Positions 1 through 7,351 are shown, counted from the stretch's first letter. The stretch: 24,390 nucleotides of DNA from an uncultured Lachnospiraceae bacterium (GCA_937877165.1 CALEFO010000081.1:1-24390); one strand, 5' to 3'. A program made the numbers and translations. The notes: generated from the letters alone by a model not told the origin.

Positions 1-26
1 AAGTGACATATCAATGTCACTTTCAA
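1..26 (-). CDS. Possible 5' end of a gene leaving the left edge (thyX candidate)
   Basis: Downstream of mrnC on the minus strand an AAGGA ribosome-binding-like sequence lies about six bases before a TTG codon at 24-26, which opens a frame reading MKVTLICH before the window ends. This start resembles the N-terminus of ThyX, the FAD-dependent thymidylate synthase, which I recall following cysS-mrnC in some Clostridia. Only eight codons are visible, so the gene is an inference. The same bases form a perfect 9-bp inverted repeat (1-9 with 14-22), an alternative explanation for the conspicuous sequence. The rest of 27-120 shows no clear terminator. Confidence 0.22.
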
Positions 27-120
27 GCTTATTCCTTTTGATTTTCTCCCCGCCGCTCTCACACAATGTGCCGCCTTCGGGTTTGCTATATACTTCCGAT
101 CGGATTCAGCGACTGCAGCG

Positions 121-549
121 TTAAATCCCTGCTCTCTGAATTCCTGCCTTCATCAGCTCCAGAAACCGCGCCGTATCATCCTTCAGATAGAGATACCCGC
201 ACAGGGTCTCCAGCGCCGTCGCCTTCAGGTATTCCTCCAGCGTTGCGTTCTTCGCATGATGATAGGGGTTGGAGTTTCGCCCCCGCCGATAAATTCTGGC
301 TTCCTCTTCGGTTAGAAGCTCCTGGATGGCGTCACCGATCCTTGCCTGCGCCTGTGCCGACACATATTTTCTTGTGTCATTGTGAAGCTTCTCCGCCTGC
401 CGGTTTCCTTTGGAGATCGCCATGGTCCGCACGATCAGCGAATAAACGCCGTCTCCCAGGAAGGCAAGACTCAGCGGCGAATACGTCCGGATATCCACTT
501 CCTTCTGCGGAAATGCCTCCAGGACCTCTTCTCTCAGGCTTTTTTCCAT
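121..549 (-). CDS. mrnC: Mini-ribonuclease III (MrnC)
   Basis: This 142-residue protein is a stand-alone RNase III catalytic domain with no double-stranded RNA-binding domain, the usual size for Mini-III. In Bacillus this family trims the ends of 23S rRNA precursor. The metal-binding signature is visible as FLGDGVYSL near residues 30-38 and as the acidic helix EYLKATALETLCGYLYL near 105-121, whose Glu corresponds to the second catalytic carboxylate. The basic stretch RRGRNSN precedes it, as in the family. The start codon overlaps the 3' end of cysS by 16 bases, with a GAGG site about seven bases upstream inside cysS, so the two are probably translationally coupled. The cysS-mrnC order is typical of Firmicutes. 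Confidence 0.94.
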   Translation of the reverse strand: MEKSLREEVLEAFPQKEVDIRTYSPLSLAFLGDGVYSLIVRTMAISKGNRQAEKLHNDTRKYVSAQAQARIGDAIQELLTEEEARIYRRGRNSNPYHHAKNATLEEYLKATALETLCGYLYLKDDTARFLELMKAGIQRAGI

Positions 550-1976
550 TTCACGCCCTCTCGGGTATCTTCCAATACAATTCCCTTTGCCTTCAGCTCA
601 TCCCGGATGGCATCCGCGCGGGCAAAATCCTTCGCCTTTCTTGCGTCCTGGCGCTCCTTGATCATCTCTTCCACCCAGGCCGCTTCGTCGTCCGAGGTAC
701 CGTTCTCACGCTCCGCAATAAGGCCGAGAACCCCGCACAGCTCGTTCAGTTCCTTCTTCAGGCTCTTAAGGAAAGCCGCAGAGGACTGCTCGGAGGTCTT
801 CGTGTTGATCACCTTCACGAGATCAAAAATCCCGGCCAAGGCATCCGCCGTGTTGAAGTCATCGTCCATTGCCTTCTCAAACTCACTGCGGCAGCTTTCC
901 GCCTCCGCAAGAGCCTTCTTCTCCTCTTCGGAAACGTCCTTCGCCGCAGAGCCTTCTGCCTTTTTCGCATTTGCAAGGCGGAAATTCAGATTCTCCATGC
1001 AGGTCACGATTCTCTCGTAGGAGGCCTTTGCCGACTCCATCAGCTCCGCGGAGAAATTCAAAGGGCTGCGATAGTGTGCGCTCAGCATGAGATACCTGAG
1101 AACCTGCGGATCATACTGCGCATCAATGTCGCGGACTGTCTTGAAATTGCCGAGCGACTTGGACATCTTGTGATTGTCGATATTCAGGAATGCATTGTGC
1201 ATCCAGTAGTGCACAAACGTCTTTCCGTTGGCACACTCCGACTGTGCAATTTCATTCTCATGATGCGGGAAGATCAGATCCTCGCCGCCCGCATGGATGT
1301 CAATGGTCTCTCCCAGATACTTTCTGGACATCACCGAGCACTCAATGTGCCAGCCGGGACGTCCCTTGCACCACGGAGAATCCCAATACGGCTCACCCGG
1401 CTTCATCGGCTTCCAGAGAACAAAGTCCAGAGGGTCTTTCTTCTGGTCCTCGCCGGACACAGCGATGCCTCGCATATTGAACTGCAGGTCATCCAGATTC
1501 TTGTGGGAGAGCTTCCCGTAATCGGGGTCCTGACGGACGGAGAAATAAACCGTTCCGTCACTGACCACATAGGCAAAGCCCTTGTCGATCAGGGTCTGGA
1601 TCATCGCGATCATGCCGTCAATTTCCTGCGTCGCCTGCGGGTGGGTCGTTGCGGGCTTCACATTCAGGTCCGCCATGTCCTTCTTGCATTCCTTGATGTA
1701 ACGCTCGGAAATGACCGAGGAATCCACTCCCTCCTCGTTGGCCTTTTTGATGATCTTGTCATCCACATCCGTGAAGTTGGAGACGTAATTGACCTGATAG
1801 CCCTTGTACTCAAAGTACCGGCGGACGGTATCGAACACGATCATCGGTCTTGCGTTTCCGATGTGAATCAGGTTGTACACCGTCGGGCCACAGACATACA
1901 TGCTGACCTTTCCCTCTTCGATCGGCTTGAACTCCTCCAGCCGCTTGGACTCGGTATTGTAAATTTCGATTGCCAT
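534..1976 (-). CDS. cysS: Cysteinyl-tRNA synthetase
   Basis: This 480-residue class I aminoacyl-tRNA synthetase charges tRNA-Cys in the cytoplasm. The HIGH-type motif is IHIGNARP near residues 37-44, just after the zinc-ligand Cys in YVCGPTVYNL. Further zinc ligands lie in WHIECSVMS and in HAGGEDLIFPHHENE, and the KMSKS motif is intact in NHKMSKSLGN. The C-terminal helical region and the small end domain with KAKGIVLEDT are also present, so the gene looks full length. An AGGAG site sits eight bases before the ATG. It lies 45 bases downstream of cysE, so cysteine synthesis and cysteine charging share a transcription unit. I saw no T-box leader between cysE and cysS. Confidence 0.98.
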   Translation of the reverse strand: MAIEIYNTESKRLEEFKPIEEGKVSMYVCGPTVYNLIHIGNARPMIVFDTVRRYFEYKGYQVNYVSNFTDVDDKIIKKANEEGVDSSVISERYIKECKKDMADLNVKPATTHPQATQEIDGMIAMIQTLIDKGFAYVVSDGTVYFSVRQDPDYGKLSHKNLDDLQFNMRGIAVSGEDQKKDPLDFVLWKPMKPGEPYWDSPWCKGRPGWHIECSVMSRKYLGETIDIHAGGEDLIFPHHENEIAQSECANGKTFVHYWMHNAFLNIDNHKMSKSLGNFKTVRDIDAQYDPQVLRYLMLSAHYRSPLNFSAELMESAKASYERIVTCMENLNFRLANAKKAEGSAAKDVSEEEKKALAEAESCRSEFEKAMDDDFNTADALAGIFDLVKVINTKTSEQSSAAFLKSLKKELNELCGVLGLIAERENGTSDDEAAWVEEMIKERQDARKAKDFARADAIRDELKAKGIVLEDTREGVKWKKA

Positions 1977-2021
1977 AGCATTTTCTCCTGTATCCTGTAA
2001 ATACGTTTCCGCTCCTGTGAC

Positions 2022-2780
2022 TTATGCCTTTTTCAACTCCCGAAGCTCTCTTTGGCATTCCTCCATTTCCTTCTGGAGCTTATCCCGCTCTTCGAGGAGC
2101 TTTCGTCTCTGCGCCTTCTCCTCGCGGAGCTCGTCCTGAATGCTAAGAAGCTGATTGGTCAGCGCCGTCTGTCCGCGGTTTAAGCATTCAATGTCGGTAC
2201 GGACGGGATCCGGGAAATGGATCTGATCCAGCTCGCTGCAGCCATCCAGCGCCGCACCCTCCTGGAACATCTTGACAACCCTTCCGGGAATGCCGACCAC
2301 CGTACAGTTCGCAGGGACCTCCTGCAGAACAACGCTTCCCGCCGCGATCCGGCAGTTGTCGCCAATCTTGAACGAGCCGAGTACCTTCGCCCCTGCGCCG
2401 ACCAGTACATTGTTGCCAAGCGTCGGATGACGTTTCCCCTGCTCCTTTCCGGTGCCTCCTAAGGTAACGCCCTGATACAGGGTACAGTTGTCGCCGATAA
2501 TCGTTGTCTCTCCAATGACAACGCCGGTCCCATGGTCAATGAACAGTCCCTTTCCGATCTGCGCTCCCGGATGAATTTCAATTCTCGTCTTTTTCGCACT
2601 CCGCTGCGAAATCCAGCGGGCGCGGAAATAGTGTCCCTTTTCGTACTGTTTATGCGCTCTGCGGTATGACAGGATTGCCCAAAAGCTCGGATACAGCAAA
2701 ACCTCCCAGACGCTGTGCAGCGCCGGGTCCCGGTCCTGTATGATTGCGATTTCTTCTTTGATTGTCTGAATCATCCCCAT
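2022..2780 (-). CDS. cysE: Serine O-acetyltransferase with coiled-coil tail
   Basis: The enzyme makes O-acetyl-L-serine from serine and acetyl-CoA, the first step of cysteine synthesis. Residues about 1-60 form the short N-terminal helical part found in Gram-positive enzymes. A left-handed beta-helix of hexapeptide repeats follows, with the catalytic signature DHGTGVVIGETTIIGDN near residues 90-106 and the GGTGK loop. After the helix ends near FQEGAALDG the protein continues for about 75 residues. The last 50 are charged heptads rich in Glu, Lys and Leu, ending in LRELKKA, a strong coiled coil. The Ile-terminated tail that docks enterobacterial CysE into cysteine synthase is absent. The ATG at 2778-2780 was kept; a second in-frame ATG lies two codons later. 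Confidence 0.95.
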   Translation of the reverse strand: MGMIQTIKEEIAIIQDRDPALHSVWEVLLYPSFWAILSYRRAHKQYEKGHYFRARWISQRSAKKTRIEIHPGAQIGKGLFIDHGTGVVIGETTIIGDNCTLYQGVTLGGTGKEQGKRHPTLGNNVLVGAGAKVLGSFKIGDNCRIAAGSVVLQEVPANCTVVGIPGRVVKMFQEGAALDGCSELDQIHFPDPVRTDIECLNRGQTALTNQLLSIQDELREEKAQRRKLLEERDKLQKEMEECQRELRELKKA

Positions 2781-2818
2781 AGAGGGTGCACTTCCTTACT
2801 CTGAAATTTGATTTCCGT

Positions 2819-3370
2819 TCAACTGTGCATCGGACAGTTTCCGCAGCCGCCTTGGGACGCATCCATATTGAGCGCCACCTGCTGGGATACCAGGTCTCTC
2901 GGAGAGGTCAGAAGGCACACCGCCTGCGAGGAAATTCCCTCTCCCCGCCCGGTAAAGCCCAGATGCTCCTCCGTCGTTGCCTTCACGCTGACCTGATCGG
3001 GCTCGAGCCCCAGGGCCCCCGCGATGTTCTCCCGCATCCTGTCAATGTGCGGCCGCATCTTCGGTGCCTGTGCGATGATCGTCGCGTCGATTTTCTCGAT
3101 GAGGAACCCGTGTTCTGCAAGGATTTCTCCCACACGTTTCATCAGCTTCAGCGAATCAGCCCCCTCCCACTCGGGATCTGTATCCGGAAACCACTTGCCG
3201 ATGTCCCCGAGCGCGGCAGCCCCCAGAAGCGCATCCATAATGGCATGCAGAAGAACATCCGCGTCCGAATGGCCGAGAAGCCCCTTTTCATAGGGAATCT
3301 CCACCCCGCCGATGATGCATTTTCTTCCCTCGACCAGTTTATGTACGTCGTATCCGGTTCCTACCCGCAT
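2819..3370 (-). CDS. ispF: 2-C-methyl-D-erythritol 2,4-cyclodiphosphate synthase
   Basis: IspF closes the cyclic diphosphate in the MEP pathway of isoprenoid precursor synthesis. The metal-binding Asp and His are in GYDVHKL (residues 7-13), the third ligand His is in LLGHSDADVLLHA, and the substrate-binding TTEEHLGFTGRGEGIS is intact. The family usually ends soon after QAVCLL, at about 157-160 residues. This protein is 183 residues and carries an extra tail of roughly 25 residues that ends in GGCGNCPMHS, a CxxC pair. The tail is in frame, and cysE starts 38 bases beyond the stop codon. It lies 18 bases downstream of purH in the same operon. IspD is not in the window. Confidence 0.96.
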   Translation of the reverse strand: MRVGTGYDVHKLVEGRKCIIGGVEIPYEKGLLGHSDADVLLHAIMDALLGAAALGDIGKWFPDTDPEWEGADSLKLMKRVGEILAEHGFLIEKIDATIIAQAPKMRPHIDRMRENIAGALGLEPDQVSVKATTEEHLGFTGRGEGISSQAVCLLTSPRDLVSQQVALNMDASQGGCGNCPMHS

Positions 3371-3388
3371 GATCTCTCCTTATATATC

Positions 3389-4567
3389 TTAATGATGAAA
3401 CAGGCGAAGTCCTGTAAAGCACATCACCATATCGTGACTGTCCGCCGCCTCAATGACATTGTCGTCGCGGACGGAACCGCCCGGCTCTGCCACATATTTT
3501 ACACCGCTCTTGAAGGCGCGCTCAATGTTATCGCCGAACGGGAAAAACGCGTCCGATCCGAGGACAACATCCGTATTCTTCGAGAGCCATTCCTTCCTCT
3601 CCTCCTGGGTGAAGACCTCAGGCCTCCTGGTAAACACCTGCTGCCATCTGCCTTCCGCAAGAAGATCCTCATACTCGTCTCCGATGTAAAGGTCGATGGC
3701 ATTATCCTTATCCACCCGCTTCACATCGTCCCGGAACGGAAGGTTCAGAACCTTCGGGGACTGGCGAAGCCACCAGTTGTCCGCCTTCTGTCCGGCCAGC
3801 CTCGTGCAGTGAATCCGGGACTGCTGGCCCGCTCCAATTCCGATGGCCTGCCCGCCCTTGACATAGCAGACGGAATTGGACTGTGTGTACTTCAGCGTGA
3901 TCATGGCGATCGCCATGTCATCCTTCGCCCAGGCAGGAAGGTTCTTGTTCTTCGTCACGATATTCTCAAACATGGAAGCGTCGATTGCGACGTTGTTCCT
4001 TCCCTGCTCGAACGTCACACCGAAAACCTGCTTATGCTCCACCGGTGCCGGAACATAGGACGGATCCATCTGAAGGATGCAGTAATTGCCCTTCTTCTTC
4101 GTCTTCAGAATCTCCAGTGCCTCTTCGTCGTAGCCGGGTGCGATGACGCCGTCCGATACCTCGCGGTGAATGAGCTTTGCCGTGCAGGCATCGCACTTGT
4201 CGGAAAGAGAGATAAAATCACCGAAGGAACTCATGCGGTCCGCGCCTCTTGCCCTTGCATAAGCGCTGGCAAGAGGGGTCAATTCTCCCATGTCTGCCAC
4301 CCAGTAAATCTGCGCCTCCGTCTCCGAAAGCGGAAGGCCGATGGCCGCTCCCGCAGGGGACACATGCTTAAAGGAGGCCGCCGCTGGCTTCCCCGTTGCG
4401 CGCTTCAGCTCCGTAACAAGCTGCCACCCGTTCAGAGCATCCAGGAGATTGATATATCCCGGACGTCCTCCGAGGACCTTGATCGGAAGATCTTCGCCGT
4501 TTTCCATATATACTCTTGCAGGTTTCTGATTGGGATTGCATCCATACTTCAGTTCCATTGAATTCAT
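3389..4567 (-). CDS. purH: Stand-alone AICAR formyltransferase (PurH without cyclohydrolase domain)
   Basis: This 392-residue protein matches only the AICAR transformylase half of PurH. It transfers a formyl group from 10-formyl-THF to AICAR, the ninth step of purine synthesis. The catalytic Lys-His pair is in ASFKHVSPAG near residues 64-73. The folate- and AICAR-binding core is recognisable in NSVCYVKGGQAIGIGAGQQS and in the SDAFFPFGDN region near the C-terminus. The roughly 190-residue N-terminal IMP cyclohydrolase domain of the common bifunctional enzyme is missing. That activity is supplied by the PurO-type gene just upstream. The ATG at 4565-4567 has a GAGG site seven bases before it; a second ATG three codons in is less well placed. 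Confidence 0.93.
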   Translation of the reverse strand: MNSMELKYGCNPNQKPARVYMENGEDLPIKVLGGRPGYINLLDALNGWQLVTELKRATGKPAAASFKHVSPAGAAIGLPLSETEAQIYWVADMGELTPLASAYARARGADRMSSFGDFISLSDKCDACTAKLIHREVSDGVIAPGYDEEALEILKTKKKGNYCILQMDPSYVPAPVEHKQVFGVTFEQGRNNVAIDASMFENIVTKNKNLPAWAKDDMAIAMITLKYTQSNSVCYVKGGQAIGIGAGQQSRIHCTRLAGQKADNWWLRQSPKVLNLPFRDDVKRVDKDNAIDLYIGDEYEDLLAEGRWQQVFTRRPEVFTQEERKEWLSKNTDVVLGSDAFFPFGDNIERAFKSGVKYVAEPGGSVRDDNVIEAADSHDMVMCFTGLRLFHH

Positions 4568-4602
4568 CGTTATACCTCGGTCACAGTTTTTGTCTGTTCT
4601 GC

Positions 4603-4746
4603 ATGTTCAGCACATCTCGGATTTCCTTACGAAAATCCTCGATGCCGTCGGCCAGGGGCCCTTCGGGGCCTGGCCGCATACAGATTCCGAACGTGAATAT
4701 GACCGCAAGCGGTCAATTCACGTCCGAATCTGCATGTGCTGAACAT
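4603..4746 (+). repeat. Structured repeat copy A (complete, multi-branched)
   Basis: A perfect 13-bp terminal inverted repeat (4603-4615 with 4734-4746, core CAGCAC/GTGCTG) encloses three hairpins. The first is CATCTCGGATTT..AAATCCTCGATG (about 4612-4644). The second is a GGCCAGGGGCCC-TTCG-GGGCCTGGCC stem (about 4650-4676). The third is a long stem from CAGATTC to GAATCTG (4681-4732) capped by CCGCAAGCGG. The right end touches the stop codon of the IMP cyclohydrolase gene at 4747-4749. The same design recurs elsewhere in the window. It lies between purO and purH on the minus-strand transcript, where it could fold as a cloverleaf-like RNA. Confidence 0.8.
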
Positions 4747-5466
4747 TTACACATTTTTATTGATAATTCTTGTCTCGGTTTCACCGCTTGCGATGTCAAT
4801 GAAGCGGGTAAAGAGCGATACCTTGTTGTCTGCGTTCAGCGCAGCCCAGATCCGATTAGTAAAGCTGTCAATTCCGGCAGTAAAATCTGCATCGAAATCG
4901 CACGGAAGCGGCTCGCCGGTGAAGGAAGGCAGCGGATCCGCATCATTCTCATAGGTAGAGATGAAGCGTCCCTTTCCGGCCTTCGGCGCCTCGTAGGCGA
5001 AGGTATAGCGCAGCGTGGAGGAAGGATCGCCCTCATCGGTCTTCAGAATCGACATGGCGAAATTATAGGATCCGTCCTCAATGTGCAGAACCGCGGAGAT
5101 TCTGGGGGTATAGTTCGGCCCGTCCGGCTCGAACTCACGGCTCCGAAGGGACTGCTCAAAGGTCATCTGATGATCCAGGCCATCATAAATGGTATCGGTC
5201 TGATCGCCGTTCGTGACAATCGTCTTGTTGCCAAGAACACGCACCGGCGCATAAATAATGAGGCTCGGATCCTTCATCTTCGCCGGATCATAAGCCTGCG
5301 TCCGGATACCGTCACCGTCGGTGACGAACACACGGTTTCTGCTGTTCTCACTCCGCCCCATAATAAAATAGGCAATGACGGCCTTGCTGCCATCTGCGGA
5401 CCGTCCGACCAGAATGCCGCGCCCGGGATAACTTCTCTCTCTGAGTCTTGCTTCCAGATCTGCCAC
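4747..5466 (-). CDS. purO: PurO-type IMP cyclohydrolase
   Basis: This protein belongs, by recognition, to the archaeal-type IMP cyclohydrolase family, which closes the purine ring of FAICAR to give IMP. Landmarks are SYPGRGILVGRS near the N-terminus, YFIMGRSENSRNRVF, and TNGDQTDTIYDGL followed by SREFEPDGPNYTPRIS. The frame can be extended to a TTG at 5500-5502. The better start is the GTG at 5464-5466, nine bases after GGGAGG, giving a 239-residue protein beginning MADLEARL. It is the first gene of the purO-purH-ispF-cysE-cysS-mrnC run and has its own candidate promoter. The pairing with a cyclohydrolase-less PurH supports the assignment. The stop codon abuts repeat copy A. Confidence 0.9.
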   Translation of the reverse strand: MADLEARLRERSYPGRGILVGRSADGSKAVIAYFIMGRSENSRNRVFVTDGDGIRTQAYDPAKMKDPSLIIYAPVRVLGNKTIVTNGDQTDTIYDGLDHQMTFEQSLRSREFEPDGPNYTPRISAVLHIEDGSYNFAMSILKTDEGDPSSTLRYTFAYEAPKAGKGRFISTYENDADPLPSFTGEPLPCDFDADFTAGIDSFTNRIWAALNADNKVSLFTRFIDIASGETETRIINKNV

Positions 5467-5521
5467 TTTGTCTGTCCTCCCTTTGATTTCTCTTCTGTTC
5501 AAAAGCTAAACGAACCATTCT

Positions 5522-5550
5522 ATTTTACTCTGCCGCCACTTATGCCGCAA
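5522..5550 (-). promoter_or_regulatory. Candidate sigma-A promoter for purO operon
   Basis: On the minus strand TTGCGG (5545-5550) and TAAAAT (5522-5527) are separated by 17 bases. The -10 box fits five of six consensus positions and the -35 box only three. The predicted transcript starts about 50 bases before the purO GTG start. The position, right after the MATE stop codon, makes this a reasonable operon promoter. Confidence 0.45.
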
Positions 5551-5590
5551 CCGCTCATTCTGACACCTGCTTGACACCGCTCATTCTGAC
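5551..5590. repeat. Short direct repeat at the MATE stop codon
   Basis: The 14-base sequence CCGCTCATTCTGAC occurs at 5551-5564 and again at 5577-5590, a 26-base period. The second copy includes the last codons and stop of the MATE gene, so the end of that gene appears duplicated just downstream. It looks like a small local tandem duplication and no function is evident. Confidence 0.7.
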
Positions 5591-6969
5591 GCCGGCTTCC
5601 CCGACTCCTTCGAATCCGTACTCTCCGGCCCCATGTGTGAAAGCTCCGGCAGAACCGTCGCCAGCATCGTGAAAAAGCAGGCAAGACCGCCCACCACATT
5701 GGAGACCGGCTCCGCCATAAACACACCGTCTGTGCCAAGCCCCGCAAGGCGCGGGAGAAGCAGTGTCAGCGGCACCACCAGAATCACCTTTCGAAAAAGA
5801 GAGAAAAAGATCGCCTTCCCCTTCTTGTTCAGTGCCTTGAACACCGTCTGCCCGCTGTACTGAAAGGACTGGAACACAAAGGCAAAGAAGTACAGATGGA
5901 GTGCCCGTGAAGCGTCCTCCAGAACCTCCGGCGCATCGCTGAAGATTCGCACGAAAAAGAAAGGAAAAAGCATCACCAGTCCCCAGATCAGGATCGTATA
6001 GGGAAGCGCCAGAAGCATCATAACACGAATGGCCTTTCGGACGTTTTCCGGTCTTCCTGCCCCGTAATTGTAGCTGATGGCGGGCGAGGCGCCATCCGTA
6101 ATGGCCATCACCGGGGCATCCAGAATCGAACGGACAGAGGATACGATCGTCATTACCGAGACGAACAATGCTCCCCCATATTCCATCAAAACGCTGTTGC
6201 AGGCAATCTGTACCAGAGAATTTGTCACCTGCATGATAAATGGTGCAAGACCAAGACTTGCAATTTCTCCCGCGTAAGGGAGACTCGTGCCAGGCCGGAT
6301 CGGCAGTTCGTTTTTCTTCCCGAGGAGAAAGGACATGACAAATACAAAGGAAAGAAGCTGTGCCAGTACGGTTGCCGCTGCTGCGCCTCGTACACCCAGC
6401 CCCAGTCCGAAGATAAAAACCGGATCCAGGATCAGATTCGCAACGGCGCCAATGGTCACCGACAGCATCCCGATCACAGAAAAGCCCTGCGCATTGATGT
6501 AGGCATTCATTCCGGTAGAAACCATGATAAAAAGCGTTCCTGCCAGATAGATTTGCAAATAGGAAAGAGCCATGGGAAGCTCAGCTCTGGTTGCTCCGAA
6601 CAGCAGCAGGATCGGGCCTCCGAGAATCTCACCGACGAGAATGATCAATGCCGCGCATAAGACAAGAAGGCGCAATGCCGTGTTCTGAATCTGCTGCGCT
6701 TTCTCACGGTTTCGCTCTCCCAGGGCCATGGAAAAGAGCGGTGCTCCTCCCATACCGAACATATTGGTGAATCCCGTCACCAGAAGAATCATCGGGAAGC
6801 ACAGACCGACGGCACCCAGGGCCTCCGTTCCAGCCCCCGGAATTCTTCCAATGTAGATGCGGTCCACAATGCTGTACAAAAGGTTCAGAACCTGTGCCAC
6901 AAGCATCGGGAAGGCCGTCTGGAGAATGTTGTGCGTAATCGTTCCGTTTTCAAAGTCAACTTTTTTCAT
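5581..6969 (-). CDS. MATE family efflux transporter
   Basis: This 462-residue integral membrane protein is a multidrug and toxin extrusion (MATE) transporter, expected to exchange cationic compounds for Na+ or H+ across the cytoplasmic membrane. About twelve hydrophobic segments are visible. Family landmarks include NILQTAFPMLVAQ near the start, NLLYSIVDRIYIGRIPG, ALGAVGLCFPMI, INAQGFSVIGMLSVTIGAVAN and DGASPAISYNYGAGRPE. The substrate cannot be inferred. The N-terminus MKKVDFENGTITHN is typical for clostridial members, so the ATG at 6967-6969 looks right even though no ribosome binding site precedes it. A TATAAT box lies only eight bases upstream. The short hydrophilic C-terminus ends beside a small direct repeat. 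Confidence 0.95.
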   Translation of the reverse strand: MKKVDFENGTITHNILQTAFPMLVAQVLNLLYSIVDRIYIGRIPGAGTEALGAVGLCFPMILLVTGFTNMFGMGGAPLFSMALGERNREKAQQIQNTALRLLVLCAALIILVGEILGGPILLLFGATRAELPMALSYLQIYLAGTLFIMVSTGMNAYINAQGFSVIGMLSVTIGAVANLILDPVFIFGLGLGVRGAAAATVLAQLLSFVFVMSFLLGKKNELPIRPGTSLPYAGEIASLGLAPFIMQVTNSLVQIACNSVLMEYGGALFVSVMTIVSSVRSILDAPVMAITDGASPAISYNYGAGRPENVRKAIRVMMLLALPYTILIWGLVMLFPFFFVRIFSDAPEVLEDASRALHLYFFAFVFQSFQYSGQTVFKALNKKGKAIFFSLFRKVILVVPLTLLLPRLAGLGTDGVFMAEPVSNVVGGLACFFTMLATVLPELSHMGPESTDSKESGKPASE

Positions 6970-6977
6970 AATTTTGT

Positions 6978-6983
6978 ATTATA
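6978..6983 (-). promoter_or_regulatory. Extended -10 box of the MATE gene; near-leaderless start
   Basis: The minus strand reads TGCTATAAT, an extended -10 element with a perfect TATAAT at 6978-6983, followed after eight bases by the MATE ATG. Transcription starting at the usual distance would begin at or a few bases before the ATG. No Shine-Dalgarno sequence lies between. A good -35 box was not seen, which fits an extended -10 promoter. Confidence 0.5.
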
Positions 6984-7022
6984 GCACCAGGACATCATTT
7001 GCAGACTCCCGGGTTTTCTTCA

Positions 7023-7076
7023 GAAAATAAACGCCCCTCGGGGATTCTTTCGAATCCCCGGGAGGCGTTTATTTTC
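7023..7076 (-). terminator. Long A/T-flanked hairpin, probable terminator
   Basis: The arms GAAAATAAACGCC (7023-7035) and GGCGTTTATTTTC (7064-7076) pair over 13 bp. An inner GGGGATTC/GAATCCCC stem with a TTTC loop extends them to about 24 bp with one mismatch. The A-rich left and T-rich right flanks suit termination on either strand. On the minus strand it would end oppA transcription just before the MATE promoter. Confidence 0.5.
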
Positions 7077-7080
7077 ATTC

Positions 7081-7204
7081 GAACAATCTCATGCAAGCAT
7101 GAACTTTGAGACAGCTTCTTCTTAAATCAGCAAAACCCATCTCGGATTCTTTCGAATCCTCGATGGGTTTCGTCCGAGGCCCTTCGGCCCTTGGCGATTT
7201 CTTC
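7081..7204 (+). repeat. Degenerate structured repeat copy B1
   Basis: From 7124 the sequence AAATCAGC is followed by hairpin one (AAACCCATCTCGGATTC..GAATCCTCGATGGGTTT, 7133-7170) and a GGCC-type hairpin two with a TTCG loop (about 7172-7196). The long third hairpin and the right terminus are missing. Before it, at 7088-7101, CTCATGCAAGCATG looks like the GCAAGC-capped tip of a third hairpin from an older copy. It stands in tandem with copy B2. Confidence 0.6.
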
Positions 7205-7206
7205 AT

Positions 7207-7351
7207 AAATCAGCACCTCCATCTCGCATTTGCTTCGCAAATACTCGATGGAGCGGTCAGGGCTGCTCCGCAGCCTGCCCGCAATTTGATTCCACCCACA
7301 AATCCTCACGCAAGCGTGGGATTTGGGTTGAAAATCAAATTGTGCTGATTA
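7207..7351 (+). repeat. Structured repeat copy B2 (complete), overlapping the oppA stop codon
   Basis: The terminal helix pairs AATCAGCAC (7208-7216) with GTGCTGATT (7342-7350). Inside lie hairpin one (CTCCATCTCGC..ACTCGATGGAG, 7217-7253), hairpin two (CAGGGCTGC-TCC-GCAGCCTG, 7258-7277) and hairpin three, whose base CAATTTGATT (7282-7291) pairs with AATCAAATTG (7333-7342) and whose tip is ACGCAAGCGT. The order and design match copy A although stem sequences differ. The right end supplies two bases of the oppA TAA stop codon (7349-7351). Together with copy B1 and the 7023-7076 hairpin it fills the 379-base gap between the MATE and oppA genes. Confidence 0.78.

Noticed and set aside
66..2000. 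Long plus-strand open frame of 644 codons
   Set aside because: It lies antisense to mrnC and cysS, which have full family motifs; its product is Arg/Leu/His-rich with no recognisable domain, as expected for the reverse strand of GC-rich coding DNA.
1977..2021. T-box leader for cysS or cysE
   Set aside because: The gaps upstream of cysS (45 bases) and cysE (38 bases) are too short, and no T-box sequence was seen.
2786..4561. Long plus-strand open frame of 591 codons
   Set aside because: Antisense to ispF and purH, with no motifs and no ribosome binding site supporting it.
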